A stretch of 64,000 nt of DNA from Streptomyces sp. LHD-70 (GTDB lineage Bacteria; Actinomycetota; Actinomycetes; Streptomycetales; Streptomycetaceae). The position numbers were made by a program, and so were the translations under genes. Below, in pieces: positions 39,616 through 49,149 of the stretch. Numbering within the stretch: the first letter of the stretch is position 1; every line of letters begins with the position of its first letter. Location of the stretch: assembly GCF_031157275.1 (NCBI RefSeq), contig NZ_JAVIFW010000031.1, forward strand, positions 1 to 64,000, given 5' to 3'. Under the pieces are notes generated by a model. The model was not told the origin of the DNA. It did no database searches and saw nothing but the letters and a program-made list of their open reading frames with translations.

Positions 39616-40878
39616 CTACTCCGCGGCGCTCGCCGGGTCGGCCTTCTTGGACAACCAGGAGCCAGTACCCCAGCGGCCGAGCACGGTTCCGAGTGACGAC
39701 TTGAAGGCGGCAAGGGCAGCCGGCATGGCGGCGACTGCGGCCGACTGCCAGGTGGACAGGTGCACAAGGTCGGTGGTGTGAGAGGCGGCGATCAGGCCGA
39801 TGAACGCCTCCACGTAGGTGGCGAGGGTTCGCTCCGCGACGTCCGCGAGGGTCTGGGGCATGGTGTCGGGCTGGTCCTTCCGTGTACTTGAACCGGAGTT
39901 CGAGGCGGAGCGGTGCTTGGGGTTAGGGACGCGGAGCTTGGCCCAACTGCGCTCCTCGGGAAGGCCGTCGGCACCGGAACCGCGGTGGCCGCACTTGAGT
40001 TGCCAGGCGGCGTACGCCCGGCGGTGATCGTCACTCCATGTCGAGCCGGGGCCGTGCGGGAAGGTGTCGCAGCCCTCGGCGACCAGGCGCTTGCCCGCGG
40101 CTGTGATGAGCTCCGAGGGGCGGCCGTTGCGGAAGTAGCTGGCTTCGGGGAAGGGCGCGTACTTGGGCTCCGCGCCGTCGGCCGGTTCCTTCGGCTTCTC
40201 GCGTTCCGGCTTCAGCTTCGGCTTGCTCGGCTTCGGCTTCGGCTTCGGGTCTGGCTTGTCCGGGTCGCGTGGCTCCCCTGCCCCTGCGTTGAGCTCCTTG
40301 GCGACCCGGGCCCGGAAGTCGTCCATGTCGATGCCGTACGGGTCGGACTTGCCGGGCTTCCACTCCTTGTGGCCGAGGACGCTGTGCTCGTTCCAGCCGT
40401 GTGCTGCGCATACGGCGGCTGCGGCGCGAGCCATCGCGTCGAACTGTGCCGCCGGCCAACTCTGGCCGCGGCCCGTGTTGATGCACTCGAAGCCGTAGAA
40501 GTGCCGGTTGCCGTCGGTGTCGGGCTCGTTGCCTTCCGGCAGCTTGTCCTCCTCGGCCATGACGGAGAGCAGGACGTCCGTATCGCCCATGCCGGCGTGA
40601 TTAGTCCGGCCGTATCCGACGAGGTGCACGGTGCCGGACCGGTCGATCACGCCGTGACAGAGCGGCCCGGGGAGGTCGTTGTAGCCCCGGCGGCACAGGT
40701 CGACCATGTCCTCCTCGGAGGAGTAACCGCCGGTGTGGTGGATCATCACCCCGTTCACGGGACCCCAGTTGCCGTGCTGGTTGCGGTTGTGAGTCCGCCA
40801 CGTGCCGTGCTCGACGACGCCGAGATGGGCGTTCTTCAGTACGGACAGGAACTTGTCCGCGGACAGGGGGCTGGCCAT
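39616..40878 (-). CDS. Endolysin: N-acetylmuramoyl-L-alanine amidase fused to a holin-like C-terminus
   Basis: 420 residues. An Amidase_2 zinc enzyme at about 20-190 (MIHHTGGYSSEEDM with the first zinc His, FYGFECINTG, VLGHKEWKPGKSDP with the last ligands) cleaves the bond between muramic acid and the stem peptide. A Pro/Lys linker (PKPKPKPSKPKLKPE) leads to a peptidoglycan-binding-like region (about 265-325). The last 80 residues, from an internal Met at 340, look like a separate r1t-type holin (ADVAERTLATYVEAFIGLIA, WQSAAVAAMPAALAAFKSSL). GAAGGA lies 13 bases before that internal ATG (39861), so an independent holin could be made too. Confidence 0.85.
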   Translation of the reverse strand: MASPLSADKFLSVLKNAHLGVVEHGTWRTHNRNQHGNWGPVNGVMIHHTGGYSSEEDMVDLCRRGYNDLPGPLCHGVIDRSGTVHLVGYGRTNHAGMGDTDVLLSVMAEEDKLPEGNEPDTDGNRHFYGFECINTGRGQSWPAAQFDAMARAAAAVCAAHGWNEHSVLGHKEWKPGKSDPYGIDMDDFRARVAKELNAGAGEPRDPDKPDPKPKPKPSKPKLKPEREKPKEPADGAEPKYAPFPEASYFRNGRPSELITAAGKRLVAEGCDTFPHGPGSTWSDDHRRAYAAWQLKCGHRGSGADGLPEERSWAKLRVPNPKHRSASNSGSSTRKDQPDTMPQTLADVAERTLATYVEAFIGLIAASHTTDLVHLSTWQSAAVAAMPAALAAFKSSLGTVLGRWGTGSWLSKKADPASAAE

Positions 40879-41021
40879 CCTCGCTTCACCTTCACCAGAG
40901 TGCCCTCGGGGCGGTTGGCCGTCCCGTGGCGTGACCGGGCCGGTCCCTCGGTAAAGAAGTGAGCTCGCGGTAGGCGGAGGGTCGCGTGCCGCGATGGAAA
41001 GTCTATGAAGAGTCGGCGAGT

Positions 41022-41462
41022 TCAGGACAGTTCGGCGCCGTCGAGGCGGCACGCGCAACCGTCGAGGCTCAGCACACCAACCCTGACCGTGCCGGTGGCC
41101 GGCAGACGCAGGAGAACCTGTCCGTCGGGGCGGATCTCGATATGCAGAGGGCGGCGTTCCACATCGGAGGCGATGGGAAGGTGGCGAGGGGCAGCCGGCT
41201 GATAGTCCTCCGGCAGCAGGGCCACCACCGCCTCGTCGCGGACCCTGCCGCCAGGGATGCTGATCTGGCCGCTGAGCTCCAGCATGTCCTGCTCGGTAAT
41301 TCGCATCTGCGGCACCGGTGCGTCCTCAACGACTGCGGTGTTCCCGGTCAGCGGCAGGTCACGCCAGACGGGCGGTTGAGGGCGTCGGACGCGCTCCAAG
41401 GTCCGGACGCGGCGGTCCAGTTGTGCCAGCCGTTTCGCGAGCGTGGCGATGGTGTCCGGCAT
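41022..41462 (-). CDS. Tail-associated protein of unknown function
   Basis: 146 residues. A short N-terminal coiled coil (ATLAKRLAQLDRRVRTLERV) is followed by a beta-rich region (DMLELSGQISIPGGRVRDEA, RRPLHIEIRPDGQVLLRLPA, GTVRVGVLSLDGCACRLDG). A leading coiled coil with a beta body is common in small tail-tip or fibre proteins. It lies between the tail protein gene at 41468 and the endolysin gene, 5 bp after the former. Confidence 0.7.
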   Translation of the reverse strand: MPDTIATLAKRLAQLDRRVRTLERVRRPQPPVWRDLPLTGNTAVVEDAPVPQMRITEQDMLELSGQISIPGGRVRDEAVVALLPEDYQPAAPRHLPIASDVERRPLHIEIRPDGQVLLRLPATGTVRVGVLSLDGCACRLDGAELS

Positions 41463-41467
41463 GTTCT

Positions 41468-42586
41468 CTACGTCTCCTCTGAGTCCTCGGCGTCTTCGGG
41501 CTTCGCCGTCCGCTCCAGACTGAGGGTGATGCGCTCGGCCTCCTCGCCGCTCGGAGGCCGCAGGGTCCAGCCCGTGATGCGATGCCAGCCCTCGTACGAG
41601 GTGTGCTGCTCCCGCAGCCGTACCAGGACGTCGTCGCCGATGTTCCACGCGCCGAATGGGGCGGCAGGGTGGTCCAGCACGTCGAGTTCGGTGATGTCGG
41701 TCAAGACCTGTCGGCGGAGGCGCTGTTGGTGTGCACGATCTCGGAGCTGGGCGACGTTCTTCTCGTTCGTCTCCAGCCGGTGCTCCAGGCGGAGACGACC
41801 GTCCCGGACCGTGTCGACAGCATGCGGGCGTTTGCGCCCCTGCCCGGCGCCGAGGGCGACGACGATCTGCGCGTACTCGTCGGCATCCCGGACCACCTGC
41901 GGGGTGGAGGCGATGTTGATGCCCGAGGTGAAGGAGATGTCCTCGCGGCGGCGGCCCAGTCGGGGAGCGCCGAGATGAATGCGATGCGTGGCCCAGCGAC
42001 TGAAGCGACCCAGGCGACCTGACCAGTTGACGCTTTCGCTCCACTCCAGGCCGTCCTCAATCTCGGCCATTTCGTCGATGACCTCGCCGAGGTTCTGCGC
42101 CTCGGTCTTGGGCAGGGAGTAGGGCGACTTGGACGTTCCGGTGGTGGCCTTCGCCTTCGTGTCGTCCACGGCGACGTTCAGGTCGCCGTCGGGCTGTTCC
42201 TGCGCGTACGCCCATACGTCGCGGATGACCTGGCAGGGGTCGGCCTCGATGTACGGTCCGCGACCGTCCAGGTTGCCGTGGAGGTCGTAGCGGCGGTGCA
42301 GGTACGAGCCGAAGCCGGCGGCCTCGATCGGGAAGGAGGCCCCTTGGGGCTCGGCCCGCCAGATGATTCCGCCCCACGCGAGCTTTCCGTCCCGCTCGAC
42401 GTAGAGCAGCGTGTTTCCGGGATCCAGGAACTCGGTGACGGGGCGCATGAGGCCGGGCTCAAGGGTTGCGGAGAGGCTGCCGGGGCCGTTGAGCTCGGGG
42501 CCGCACTCGACACCGGTCAGCGGGAGGTAGCCGTGCAGGATGTCGCCGGTCAGAGCGTGGGCGGCGATGTATCGGTAGTCGGGCAT
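41468..42586 (-). CDS. Siphovirus minor tail protein (Gp37-like)
   Basis: 372 residues. The front (ALTGDILHGYLPLTGVECGP, ELNGPGSLSATLEP, GNTLLYVERDGKLAWGGIIW) is the typical beta start of the Gp37-like tail-protein family of actinophages. A central part (PYSLPKTEAQNLGEVIDEMA) and a C-terminal beta region (GDDVLVRLREQHTSYEGWHR) follow. These proteins sit at the tail tip and are often linked to receptor contact. It follows the tail gene at 42592 and belongs to the late operon. Confidence 0.75.
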   Translation of the reverse strand: MPDYRYIAAHALTGDILHGYLPLTGVECGPELNGPGSLSATLEPGLMRPVTEFLDPGNTLLYVERDGKLAWGGIIWRAEPQGASFPIEAAGFGSYLHRRYDLHGNLDGRGPYIEADPCQVIRDVWAYAQEQPDGDLNVAVDDTKAKATTGTSKSPYSLPKTEAQNLGEVIDEMAEIEDGLEWSESVNWSGRLGRFSRWATHRIHLGAPRLGRRREDISFTSGINIASTPQVVRDADEYAQIVVALGAGQGRKRPHAVDTVRDGRLRLEHRLETNEKNVAQLRDRAHQQRLRRQVLTDITELDVLDHPAAPFGAWNIGDDVLVRLREQHTSYEGWHRITGWTLRPPSGEEAERITLSLERTAKPEDAEDSEET

Positions 42587-42591
42587 CGGCG

Positions 42592-43563
42592 TCACTCGGG
42601 GCTTTCCGCGAAGTCGATGGTGGCGACGATTGCCGCGTAGCGGTCTACGTACAAGCCGCCCTGGCCGCTGTCTGCGTGCTGGTTCGTCTGTACGGCCAGG
42701 CGTTGGGTCCTTCCGCGCTGGCCTGGCGGGAGGACGTAGGTGTGGGCGAGTGCGGTGAACAAGTGGGAAGCCGGGCCCTGCTCGCTGTCGATCAACGCAC
42801 TCTTGCCCTTCGCCTCCCCCAGGGTGGTGCGCATTCTGGCGCGCAGGCTGCCGTCCTCGACACTCAGGCCGGAGATCGTCACCGTGATGGTCGCCTGGCT
42901 CGCCCAGGCCGGGACCTCCACGTCCCAGGCCGCCTCGGTGGGCCAGGCGGTCCACCGGCCCAGCTCGCCGGGGAGTCGTTGCCTCGTGGTGGGCCAGGCG
43001 GTGAGGACGCGGTGCTGGTATCGGGCGTTCGCGAGCCGCCGTAGATCCGTGATCATGCCCGCGGTGACGGTGGCGGTGTCGCGAGGCAGGGAGATACGGG
43101 CGAGGGGGATCGCCGACATCCCCTCCGGAACCTCGACGGTCTCCGGGGCCACGCCCTGGATGACATGGAAGTAGCCGATGTCGCCACAGGCGGGGTCGCG
43201 GTCGCCTTCGTACTCGGGATCCTCGACGCGCAGCACCAGCAGGTCGGTGCGCGCGAACGGGCCGGTCGGTTCGATGTCGACCAGGGCGTCACCGATGTTG
43301 ATCTGCCCGTAGGCGCCCTGCCAGGGGCGGGCGCCATGCACGATGGCCGATCCGTCGGCTACGCGTACTCCGCAGGCCGGGCTCTGCAGGGGCGAGACCT
43401 TCAGGTCGGTGGCCTCGGCGATTCCCTGTCCACCGTGGACCAGGCCGCGTAGCAGCAGGCGAGTCGCTCGGGCCTGGTGGCGGGCGCCGTGGGTGATGAA
43501 CGGGGGCTGGACGAGGGTCAATTCCCGCTCCTTCTTGAGGAGTTCATGCATGTCACGGTTCAC
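42592..43563 (-). CDS. Tail/baseplate protein
   Basis: 323 residues from a GTG that overlaps the upstream stop (GTGA). Regions: VQPPFITHGARHQARATRLL, SPACGVRVADGSAIVHGARP, ALVDIEPTGPFARTDLLVLR, IPLARISLPRDTATVTAGMI TDLRRLANARYQ, and a C-terminal beta-sandwich-like part (WASQATITVTISGLSVEDGS). The centre, with an ITDLR motif after a proline-poor beta region, recalls upper-baseplate or tail-fibre adaptors of actinophage siphoviruses. It lies directly after the Dit gene. Confidence 0.75.
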   Translation of the reverse strand: MNRDMHELLKKERELTLVQPPFITHGARHQARATRLLLRGLVHGGQGIAEATDLKVSPLQSPACGVRVADGSAIVHGARPWQGAYGQINIGDALVDIEPTGPFARTDLLVLRVEDPEYEGDRDPACGDIGYFHVIQGVAPETVEVPEGMSAIPLARISLPRDTATVTAGMITDLRRLANARYQHRVLTAWPTTRQRLPGELGRWTAWPTEAAWDVEVPAWASQATITVTISGLSVEDGSLRARMRTTLGEAKGKSALIDSEQGPASHLFTALAHTYVLPPGQRGRTQRLAVQTNQHADSGQGGLYVDRYAAIVATIDFAESPE

Positions 43564-44438
43564 AAGGTGGTGTGGGCCGAGCGCCACGACACGGTGAGGC
43601 TGCTGGTGGCCGTAGAGTCGTCGCCGCTCCATGCGATCTCCGAGGAGCCGGGCGGCACGGTGAAGTGATCGAGGCGGGAGCGCGGAGACAGGGAACCGGC
43701 GGCGTTGATGGTGCCGTTACGCAGGGCCCAGCGGGTGCCGGGGCGGGTCGCGAGGTCGACGTACTCGCCGGCGCGCAGGGACATGTCGAGTTCGAGAGTT
43801 TGGCCGGTGACCGCATTCCAGACCTTCGGTTGTGAGATGGGTCCGGTGATCCGCAGTGTCGGCCAGGCCGGGGCGTCCCCGGTGTTGGTGATCCGGCCGG
43901 GGCGGGCGGCCTGGTCCAGGCTCAATGTCAGGTGCGTGGGGGTGTCGGCGTGGAAGAGCGGGTCCATCGCGACGAACTCGATGTCCAGGGGGATCCAGCC
44001 GTGCACCGAGCTGGCGATGCTGGTGGCCTCCATGCGGCGGATGCGGCCGTAGAGGCGACGCGTCTCGCTACCCGGCCAACGCGCCCGCAGGACACTCATC
44101 TTGCCGGTGCTGGTGCGTACGCCCTCTGCGCGGGCCGCTTGCTGCAGTCGTGCGAGGATCTTGGTCGCCGCTGCCGGGTCGCCTGGTGTCTTGATGCCGG
44201 CCTCGATGCGCACGATTCGGGGGCCGTAGTGATCGGCTCCGGGGAGAGCGCCGTCCCCGACGGGGTTGTCCACATCCTGTGGACGGACTTCGGGTGCTCC
44301 GAGTCCTTCGATCTCCCCGATGAGGATCGATGTCCCGGGGCCGAGAAGGACTGCGGCGCCGATCTCGATCTGCCACTCGCTGAGCTCGGTCTCGGTCTCG
44401 GTTGAAGTCAGGGGTGAGGCAGGGGCTTTCGGGTTCAT
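43560..44438 (-). CDS. Distal tail protein (Dit-like)
   Basis: 292 residues, GGGAG before the ATG. N-terminal tail-tube-like beta domain (SEWQIEIGAAVLLGPGTSIL, PRIVRIEAGIKTPGDPAAAT), SVLRARWPGSETRRLYGRIR, IPLDIEFVAMDPLFHADTPT, and a galectin-like C-terminal domain (WPTLRITGPISQPKVWNAVT, GEYVDLATRPGTRWALRNG). This is the usual layout of siphovirus Dit proteins, which join the tail tube to the tip. It follows the tape measure gene with an ATGA overlap, as expected. Confidence 0.85.
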   Translation of the reverse strand: MNPKAPASPLTSTETETELSEWQIEIGAAVLLGPGTSILIGEIEGLGAPEVRPQDVDNPVGDGALPGADHYGPRIVRIEAGIKTPGDPAAATKILARLQQAARAEGVRTSTGKMSVLRARWPGSETRRLYGRIRRMEATSIASSVHGWIPLDIEFVAMDPLFHADTPTHLTLSLDQAARPGRITNTGDAPAWPTLRITGPISQPKVWNAVTGQTLELDMSLRAGEYVDLATRPGTRWALRNGTINAAGSLSPRSRLDHFTVPPGSSEIAWSGDDSTATSSLTVSWRSAHTTL

Positions 44439-47400
44439 CGGATTCTCCCGCCGCGTTGGGCATTGCGCAGGCGGCGCATCATCTCCGTGCCGATCTGCTG
44501 AGGGCTGGCACTGCTGTCCTGGACGGTGACCGGCATGGTGCCGATCAGCGGCTGCTGCTCCCGTACGACGACGACCCGCACTGAGCGTCCACCGCGCGCG
44601 TCGACGCGGGTTGCGGCTCCTCGAGCGTCCGTGGCGGGGCGGACTTCGAAGCGGCGTACGACATCGGCGAGGGTTCGGGTCGCTGCGGCACCGCGCGCAG
44701 CGGCGGTAAGCCGGGCACCGGGGCTTGTGGAGGCGCGTCGGGTAACACCGCCGTCGGCGAACCACTCGACGTTCCCGCCGAAGCGACGGGTGACCTCCTC
44801 GACAACGGCCTTGCTCCGGTCGCGCTTTGAGGGGGCCAGCGGGATGTACGCCTCGCCCTGTGTCTCGGGCTCTGCCCAGATCCGCCAACTACCGGCGGGG
44901 GCGATCTGCGCCACATGCCGCTCGCGGGGACGCGGGCCCAGGCCCGTGACCCCACCGTCGGCGAAGTAGTCGACGACACCACCGTCGGCCTGCTTATTGG
45001 CCTGCTTGCGGATGTTCTCGGCCTGTCGACGTACGGCGTCGGCCGTATCGCCAGCCTGGTTGCGGAGAACGTCGAAGATCGTCACATGGCGGGTCGTGAC
45101 GGTCACCGACTTGCCGCGCAGCGCGTTGATGCGCTGCTGGATGGAGTCCGCGGCCTTGCGGGGGCCGCCCGTCGGGACGGTGACGCGGACGTTCTTCGAT
45201 CCAGGGACCTTCTCGATCCGGAAGCCCAATTCCTGGAGCTGCTTGCGGGCCTCGGCCGTGGGTGCGCGCACGACCACCGATTTCGCGCCCGGGGTTGCTC
45301 TGAGCTTGGCCTGGACAGCCTCCAGGCTCCTGATGGCGGCTGCGGTCGGCGCGGAGACGCGGACGTTCTTCGAGTTCGGGGTCTGGCTGAGTTTGCCGAT
45401 CAGGATGTCCAGGTTCTTCCGCGCGCCCGCGGTCGGCGCGGTGACCTTGATCTGCCGGGTGCCCGGCACCGTCTTCACCGTGAAGCCGAGAGCGCGCAGC
45501 TTCTTCTGCGCGCCCTCGCTCAGCGAGTCCACCTTGATCGTCTTCGCGTTCGGTACGCGGCGGAACTCAGCCTGCACGGCGATGAGGTTGGCGATCGTGC
45601 TGTCCATGCCTTTGGTCTGGAGCAGCAGAGACACCTTGGACGGCAGCAGGCCCAGGCTGTCGGCAACGGCTTCGGCCTGGGCCTTGGTCAGTCCGTAGCT
45701 GCGCGCGGCCCTGACTGCCTCGGCGCGGGCCCGGCTCATCTCGCCGCGGGCCCGGGACAGTGCGACCGGCAGCGACTCTCCGTTGCGTTTAGCCAGGTCG
45801 TAGGTCGCCAGGGAGGCGTCGGCCGCTGCATCGGACAGGGCGGTGAGCTGGTTGTAGAGCTGCTGGCCGTTGCGCGTGGTGGTGTTGAGCGTCTTGTCCT
45901 CGTTGACGAGCTGCCCACCGCCGTATCCCTGCTCGCGGTTGACGTTCCTGCCGCCCTCCTTCAGGTCGAGGGCGGCGGAGTTGACCTTCGCCTTCGCGGC
46001 TTGCAGAGAGATCTGCCCACCGGAGAGCAAGTCGAGGGCGCTCTTGAGGGCGCGGGTGCGCTGGTCGGCGTCGGCGGTCTCGTCCGCAAGACCGCCGACG
46101 GCGGCCTTGAGCCGGTCGTACGCGGTGGTGCCGTTCCTCGCTCCCTTGCTGACTTCGGCCAGATCCTTGGCGTTCTTCACCGCCCCGGCCATCTCGCCCT
46201 TGACCGAGCCGAGTGCGTCGGCGGCGTCCTTGTGCTGCTGGCCCTCGTCGGTGTAGTCGAGGACGGTGGACTTGCCGACGGTCTTGTACTCGCGGTGGGC
46301 GTTCGCGGCGTTGTTGAGGCGCTGTTGAAGTCTCTCCAGCGAAGTGCCTTGCCCGAGGTAGGCGTCTGTCAGGGAGGTGAGCGGGACGCCCGCCTCCTCC
46401 ATGACCTTGGTCAGCTGGCCCTGCTCCGTCTTGGTGTCCAGCAGCAACTGCGCAGCCTGGGTACGCACGTTGCTGTTGATCTGCCCGCCGGACTCGCGGA
46501 GCGCCGAGGTCAACGACGAGATCCGCTGCTGATGCTCGGCCGCTGCCTGCGCCGCCTTCTGCTGATGGGAGGCGAGCAGCCCCAGCCCGACGGACACCCC
46601 GGCCATGGCGAGACCGAACGGACCGCCGAGTGCACCCGTGATGCCGGACATAGCCGAGCGCAGCCCCGAACCCGCAGCTCGGCCTACGCCGTTAAGCGTG
46701 CCCATGAACGTCACTCCGGCTCCGTTGGCCGAACGGAACGCTGCCGTCATGCTGCCCAGGAATCCAACGCGGGCCTGCACGGCGGCCCATGCGGCGCCGT
46801 ACCGGGACAGCGATACTCCGGCGCTGGCCGCAAGGACCTGCTGGATTCGCATTTGCTGTGCGAAGTTCTGGAAGCCACTGCGTACCGGACCGGTGACCGT
46901 GTTCGCCAGGTTGGTCAAGCCCGGCTGGACTCGGCGGAACAGGAGCATCGCCAAGGCCGCCGACTGGATCGGCGCAGGCAGCGCGCCGAAGGCGCTGACG
47001 AGCCCACCCACGACCTGGCCGATGGGCACGAGCACAAGGGACAGGCCCGAGACCGCGTCCATGGCCGCGCTCGCGACGGTGGCGATGATGTCGAGCGTGC
47101 CGGCGGCAGCTCCCCCGCCTTCCCCGAGTCCGCCGAGCGCGTCGAACAGCGGCTCGGCCCCATCAGCGGCGTTCGACAGCACGTCGCCCAACGCCTCGGC
47201 GGAGTTGACCAGCAGGCTCAATCCGGTGGCCAGGGCGTCCTCGCCGATCTCCCGGAGCGGGCCCGCTAGCTCGCGAGCCTCCTCGACCAGCGCGCCGATG
47301 CCGCCTGCCGCCATCTCCTTCAGGTCGGGCCCGAAGAGCGTCGCGAGGTCATTGCCGTACTCCAGAGCCGCGGACAGATGCGGCGTCGCCCCGGCGAGCC

Positions 47401-48709
47401 CGCTCGTGAGCAGCCGTACGACGTACTCCAGCCCCGGAGCCATGCCCTCGTACAGTGCGATGCCGGTCTGCCGGGCCTGAGTGTTCAGCTGCACCATGGC
47501 GCCGGAGAGGCCCTGGCCGCGGGCCGAGGTGATGTCAGCGGCGGCGCCGGTCTGCCGTACGGCGAGCGAGAGCGCGTCGAAGGACTCCGTGCCCTGGTGG
47601 GCGAGCGCGATCGCACCCGACATGGCGGGCTTGCCAAACGCCTCCTTCACGGCGCCTGTGAAGTCCTGCTGAGACATGTCATGTTGGGCCTTGGAGAGCC
47701 CGTCGATCACGACCCGAAGGCCGCGGAAGTTGCCCTGCGCGTCCCACGCCTCGATGCCCAGGCGCTTGAGCGCGGCGATCATCTGCGGGGTAGGGGCGGC
47801 CAGGTTCGCCATCATGCCGCGCAGCGACGTACCAGCGGTCTGGCCGAGGATGCCCGCCTTGCCGAGCATGCCGACCGCGCTCGCCGCATCCTCCATGGAG
47901 ACGCCGAGACCAGCTGCGACCGGCCCCGCGTACCGCATCGCGTAGTAGATGTCGATGATGCCGCCGGAGGCGTTGTTCGCGGTGGCGGCGAGGATGTCGG
48001 CGGAGCGTCCGGCCTGGTCGGCGCCGAGACCGAACTGGTCCATGATGTCGCCGAGATACTTCGCCGAGTCGGCGGCGTTCGTGCCGGCTGCCGCCGACAA
48101 TTGCAGCGAGGCGCGGGCGGCGTCTACCGCCTGGTCCGTACGGAACCCTGCCTTCGCCAGCTCGACCATGCCCTCGGCGGCGTCAGCGGCCGTCGACCCC
48201 GGCAACTGCAAGTCGTTGCCGAGCTGCTGCGCCGTGTACGAGGCTCGTTGCATCTGAGCGGCAGTGGCGCCGGTGACGGCCCGGAAGACGTTCATCTGCC
48301 GCTGGTAGCGATTGCCGTCCTCGGCCGCCTGCCCGACACCGAGCACGAGACCGGTCATGGCGGCGGTGCCGGTCAGGCCGGAGGAACCTCGCCCCAGGGT
48401 GGCCATGGCTCGGTCGAGTTGCCGGATCGAGGTGAGGCCGTCACGGCTTGCGGCACGCAGGTGTCCGCGTACTGAAGTCGCCCTGGTGGAGATGGCGTTC
48501 AGACCGGCGGCGGCCCGCCGTGCCCCGGTCCCCAGGGCGGTGAACTGGCGGGATGTGCGGGTGCCGGTCGTGGCGAGTTGTGCCAGGGCGCGGTTGGCGG
48601 CAGCGGTCCGGTCCGCGAGCGTCCGCGCCTCCCGTGAGGCAGCCCGCAGTCCGCGGATGAGGCTGTTGGCCTCGGCTCGCATCTGGACCGTCATGGTGTA
48701 GCCGGCCAC
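44435..48709 (-). CDS. Tail tape measure protein
   Basis: 1424 residues from a GTG; the longest gene in the window. The first 450 residues contain the phage tail tape measure TP901 core (QMNVFRAVTGATAAQMQRAS, GSTAADAAEGMVELAKAGFR, ADILAATANNASGGIIDIYY AMRYAGPVAAGLGVSMEDA). A central hydrophobic region (about 560-700, VLVPIGQVVGGLVSAFGALP, GPFGLAMAGVSVGLGLLA) and a long helical part follow. Near the C-terminus are five 29-30-residue repeats. At roughly 5 A per helical turn-based measure the tail would be about 200 nm. It sets tail length and is ejected with the DNA. Confidence 0.93.
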   Translation of the reverse strand: MAGYTMTVQMRAEANSLIRGLRAASREARTLADRTAAANRALAQLATTGTRTSRQFTALGTGARRAAAGLNAISTRATSVRGHLRAASRDGLTSIRQLDRAMATLGRGSSGLTGTAAMTGLVLGVGQAAEDGNRYQRQMNVFRAVTGATAAQMQRASYTAQQLGNDLQLPGSTAADAAEGMVELAKAGFRTDQAVDAARASLQLSAAAGTNAADSAKYLGDIMDQFGLGADQAGRSADILAATANNASGGIIDIYYAMRYAGPVAAGLGVSMEDAASAVGMLGKAGILGQTAGTSLRGMMANLAAPTPQMIAALKRLGIEAWDAQGNFRGLRVVIDGLSKAQHDMSQQDFTGAVKEAFGKPAMSGAIALAHQGTESFDALSLAVRQTGAAADITSARGQGLSGAMVQLNTQARQTGIALYEGMAPGLEYVVRLLTSGLAGATPHLSAALEYGNDLATLFGPDLKEMAAGGIGALVEEARELAGPLREIGEDALATGLSLLVNSAEALGDVLSNAADGAEPLFDALGGLGEGGGAAAGTLDIIATVASAAMDAVSGLSLVLVPIGQVVGGLVSAFGALPAPIQSAALAMLLFRRVQPGLTNLANTVTGPVRSGFQNFAQQMRIQQVLAASAGVSLSRYGAAWAAVQARVGFLGSMTAAFRSANGAGVTFMGTLNGVGRAAGSGLRSAMSGITGALGGPFGLAMAGVSVGLGLLASHQQKAAQAAAEHQQRISSLTSALRESGGQINSNVRTQAAQLLLDTKTEQGQLTKVMEEAGVPLTSLTDAYLGQGTSLERLQQRLNNAANAHREYKTVGKSTVLDYTDEGQQHKDAADALGSVKGEMAGAVKNAKDLAEVSKGARNGTTAYDRLKAAVGGLADETADADQRTRALKSALDLLSGGQISLQAAKAKVNSAALDLKEGGRNVNREQGYGGGQLVNEDKTLNTTTRNGQQLYNQLTALSDAAADASLATYDLAKRNGESLPVALSRARGEMSRARAEAVRAARSYGLTKAQAEAVADSLGLLPSKVSLLLQTKGMDSTIANLIAVQAEFRRVPNAKTIKVDSLSEGAQKKLRALGFTVKTVPGTRQIKVTAPTAGARKNLDILIGKLSQTPNSKNVRVSAPTAAAIRSLEAVQAKLRATPGAKSVVVRAPTAEARKQLQELGFRIEKVPGSKNVRVTVPTGGPRKAADSIQQRINALRGKSVTVTTRHVTIFDVLRNQAGDTADAVRRQAENIRKQANKQADGGVVDYFADGGVTGLGPRPRERHVAQIAPAGSWRIWAEPETQGEAYIPLAPSKRDRSKAVVEEVTRRFGGNVEWFADGGVTRRASTSPGARLTAAARGAAATRTLADVVRRFEVRPATDARGAATRVDARGGRSVRVVVVREQQPLIGTMPVTVQDSSASPQQIGTEMMRRLRNAQRGGRIR
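45125..45550. repeat. Five 29-30-codon repeats in the tape measure gene
   Basis: Units share the pattern P-G/N-x-K-x-V-x-V-x-APT followed by an amphipathic helix; examples are PGTRQIKVTAPTAGARKNLD, PNSKNVRVSAPTAAAIRSLE and PGAKSVVVRAPTAEARKQLQ. They are imperfect at DNA level with a period near 87 bp. Confidence 0.85.
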
Positions 48710-48792
48710 CGCTGCTGGCTCACCTCCCTACGTCATGTCGTTCGTCGGCCAAGCTGGCCGGAGAGCCGCTGCGGCCCAAGGCGGTCGGCGGC

Positions 48793-49149
48793 TCATTCGC
48801 TGGCGTGCAGGCGCCTGTATTCGGCGCGCGGCAGCAGCTGGATCTTCACGCCATATCCGGGACGTCCATCGGGGACCTGGTCGCGCTCCTGCTCGATCAC
48901 CTCGCAGCCGGGGCAGCGGACCGTATCGGGGACGTACGCGTGCGGATCGCCTCCTTGCGTGGCGTCCCACTCGGCAAGCCGGGTCCGGCAGTCCGGGCAG
49001 ATGCTGCGCTGCCACACCTGCCAGGCGAGGGCCTTCGCGCGGTCAAGATCCGTCCATCGCCCGGTCCCGCCGAGGAACTGGCTGTGCGGGATGCCCCAGC
49101 GATCGCACAGCTCCAGCTCGATGCGCAGTTGGGGATCCGCGCTCAGTCT
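48793..49149 (-). CDS. Tail assembly chaperone, T part (made by -1 frameshift)
   Basis: No normal start codon or ribosome site is in place. The frame begins AGA-CTG-AGC (RLSADPQLRIELELCDRWGI) exactly where a -1 slip on G-GGA-AAA at the end of the upstream gene would enter it. The 118 residues contain PHSQFLGGTGRWTDLDRAKA LAWQVW and two CxxC pairs (ICPDCRTRLAEWD, VRCPGCEVIEQE), probably a zinc ribbon. A frameshifted G-T product of about 305 residues upstream of the tape measure gene is the usual siphovirus arrangement; it binds the tape measure during tail assembly. Confidence 0.88.
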   Translation of the reverse strand, partial: RLSADPQLRIELELCDRWGIPHSQFLGGTGRWTDLDRAKALAWQVWQRSICPDCRTRLAEWDATQGGDPHAYVPDTVRCPGCEVIEQERDQVPDGRPGYGVKIQLLPRAEYRRLHASE

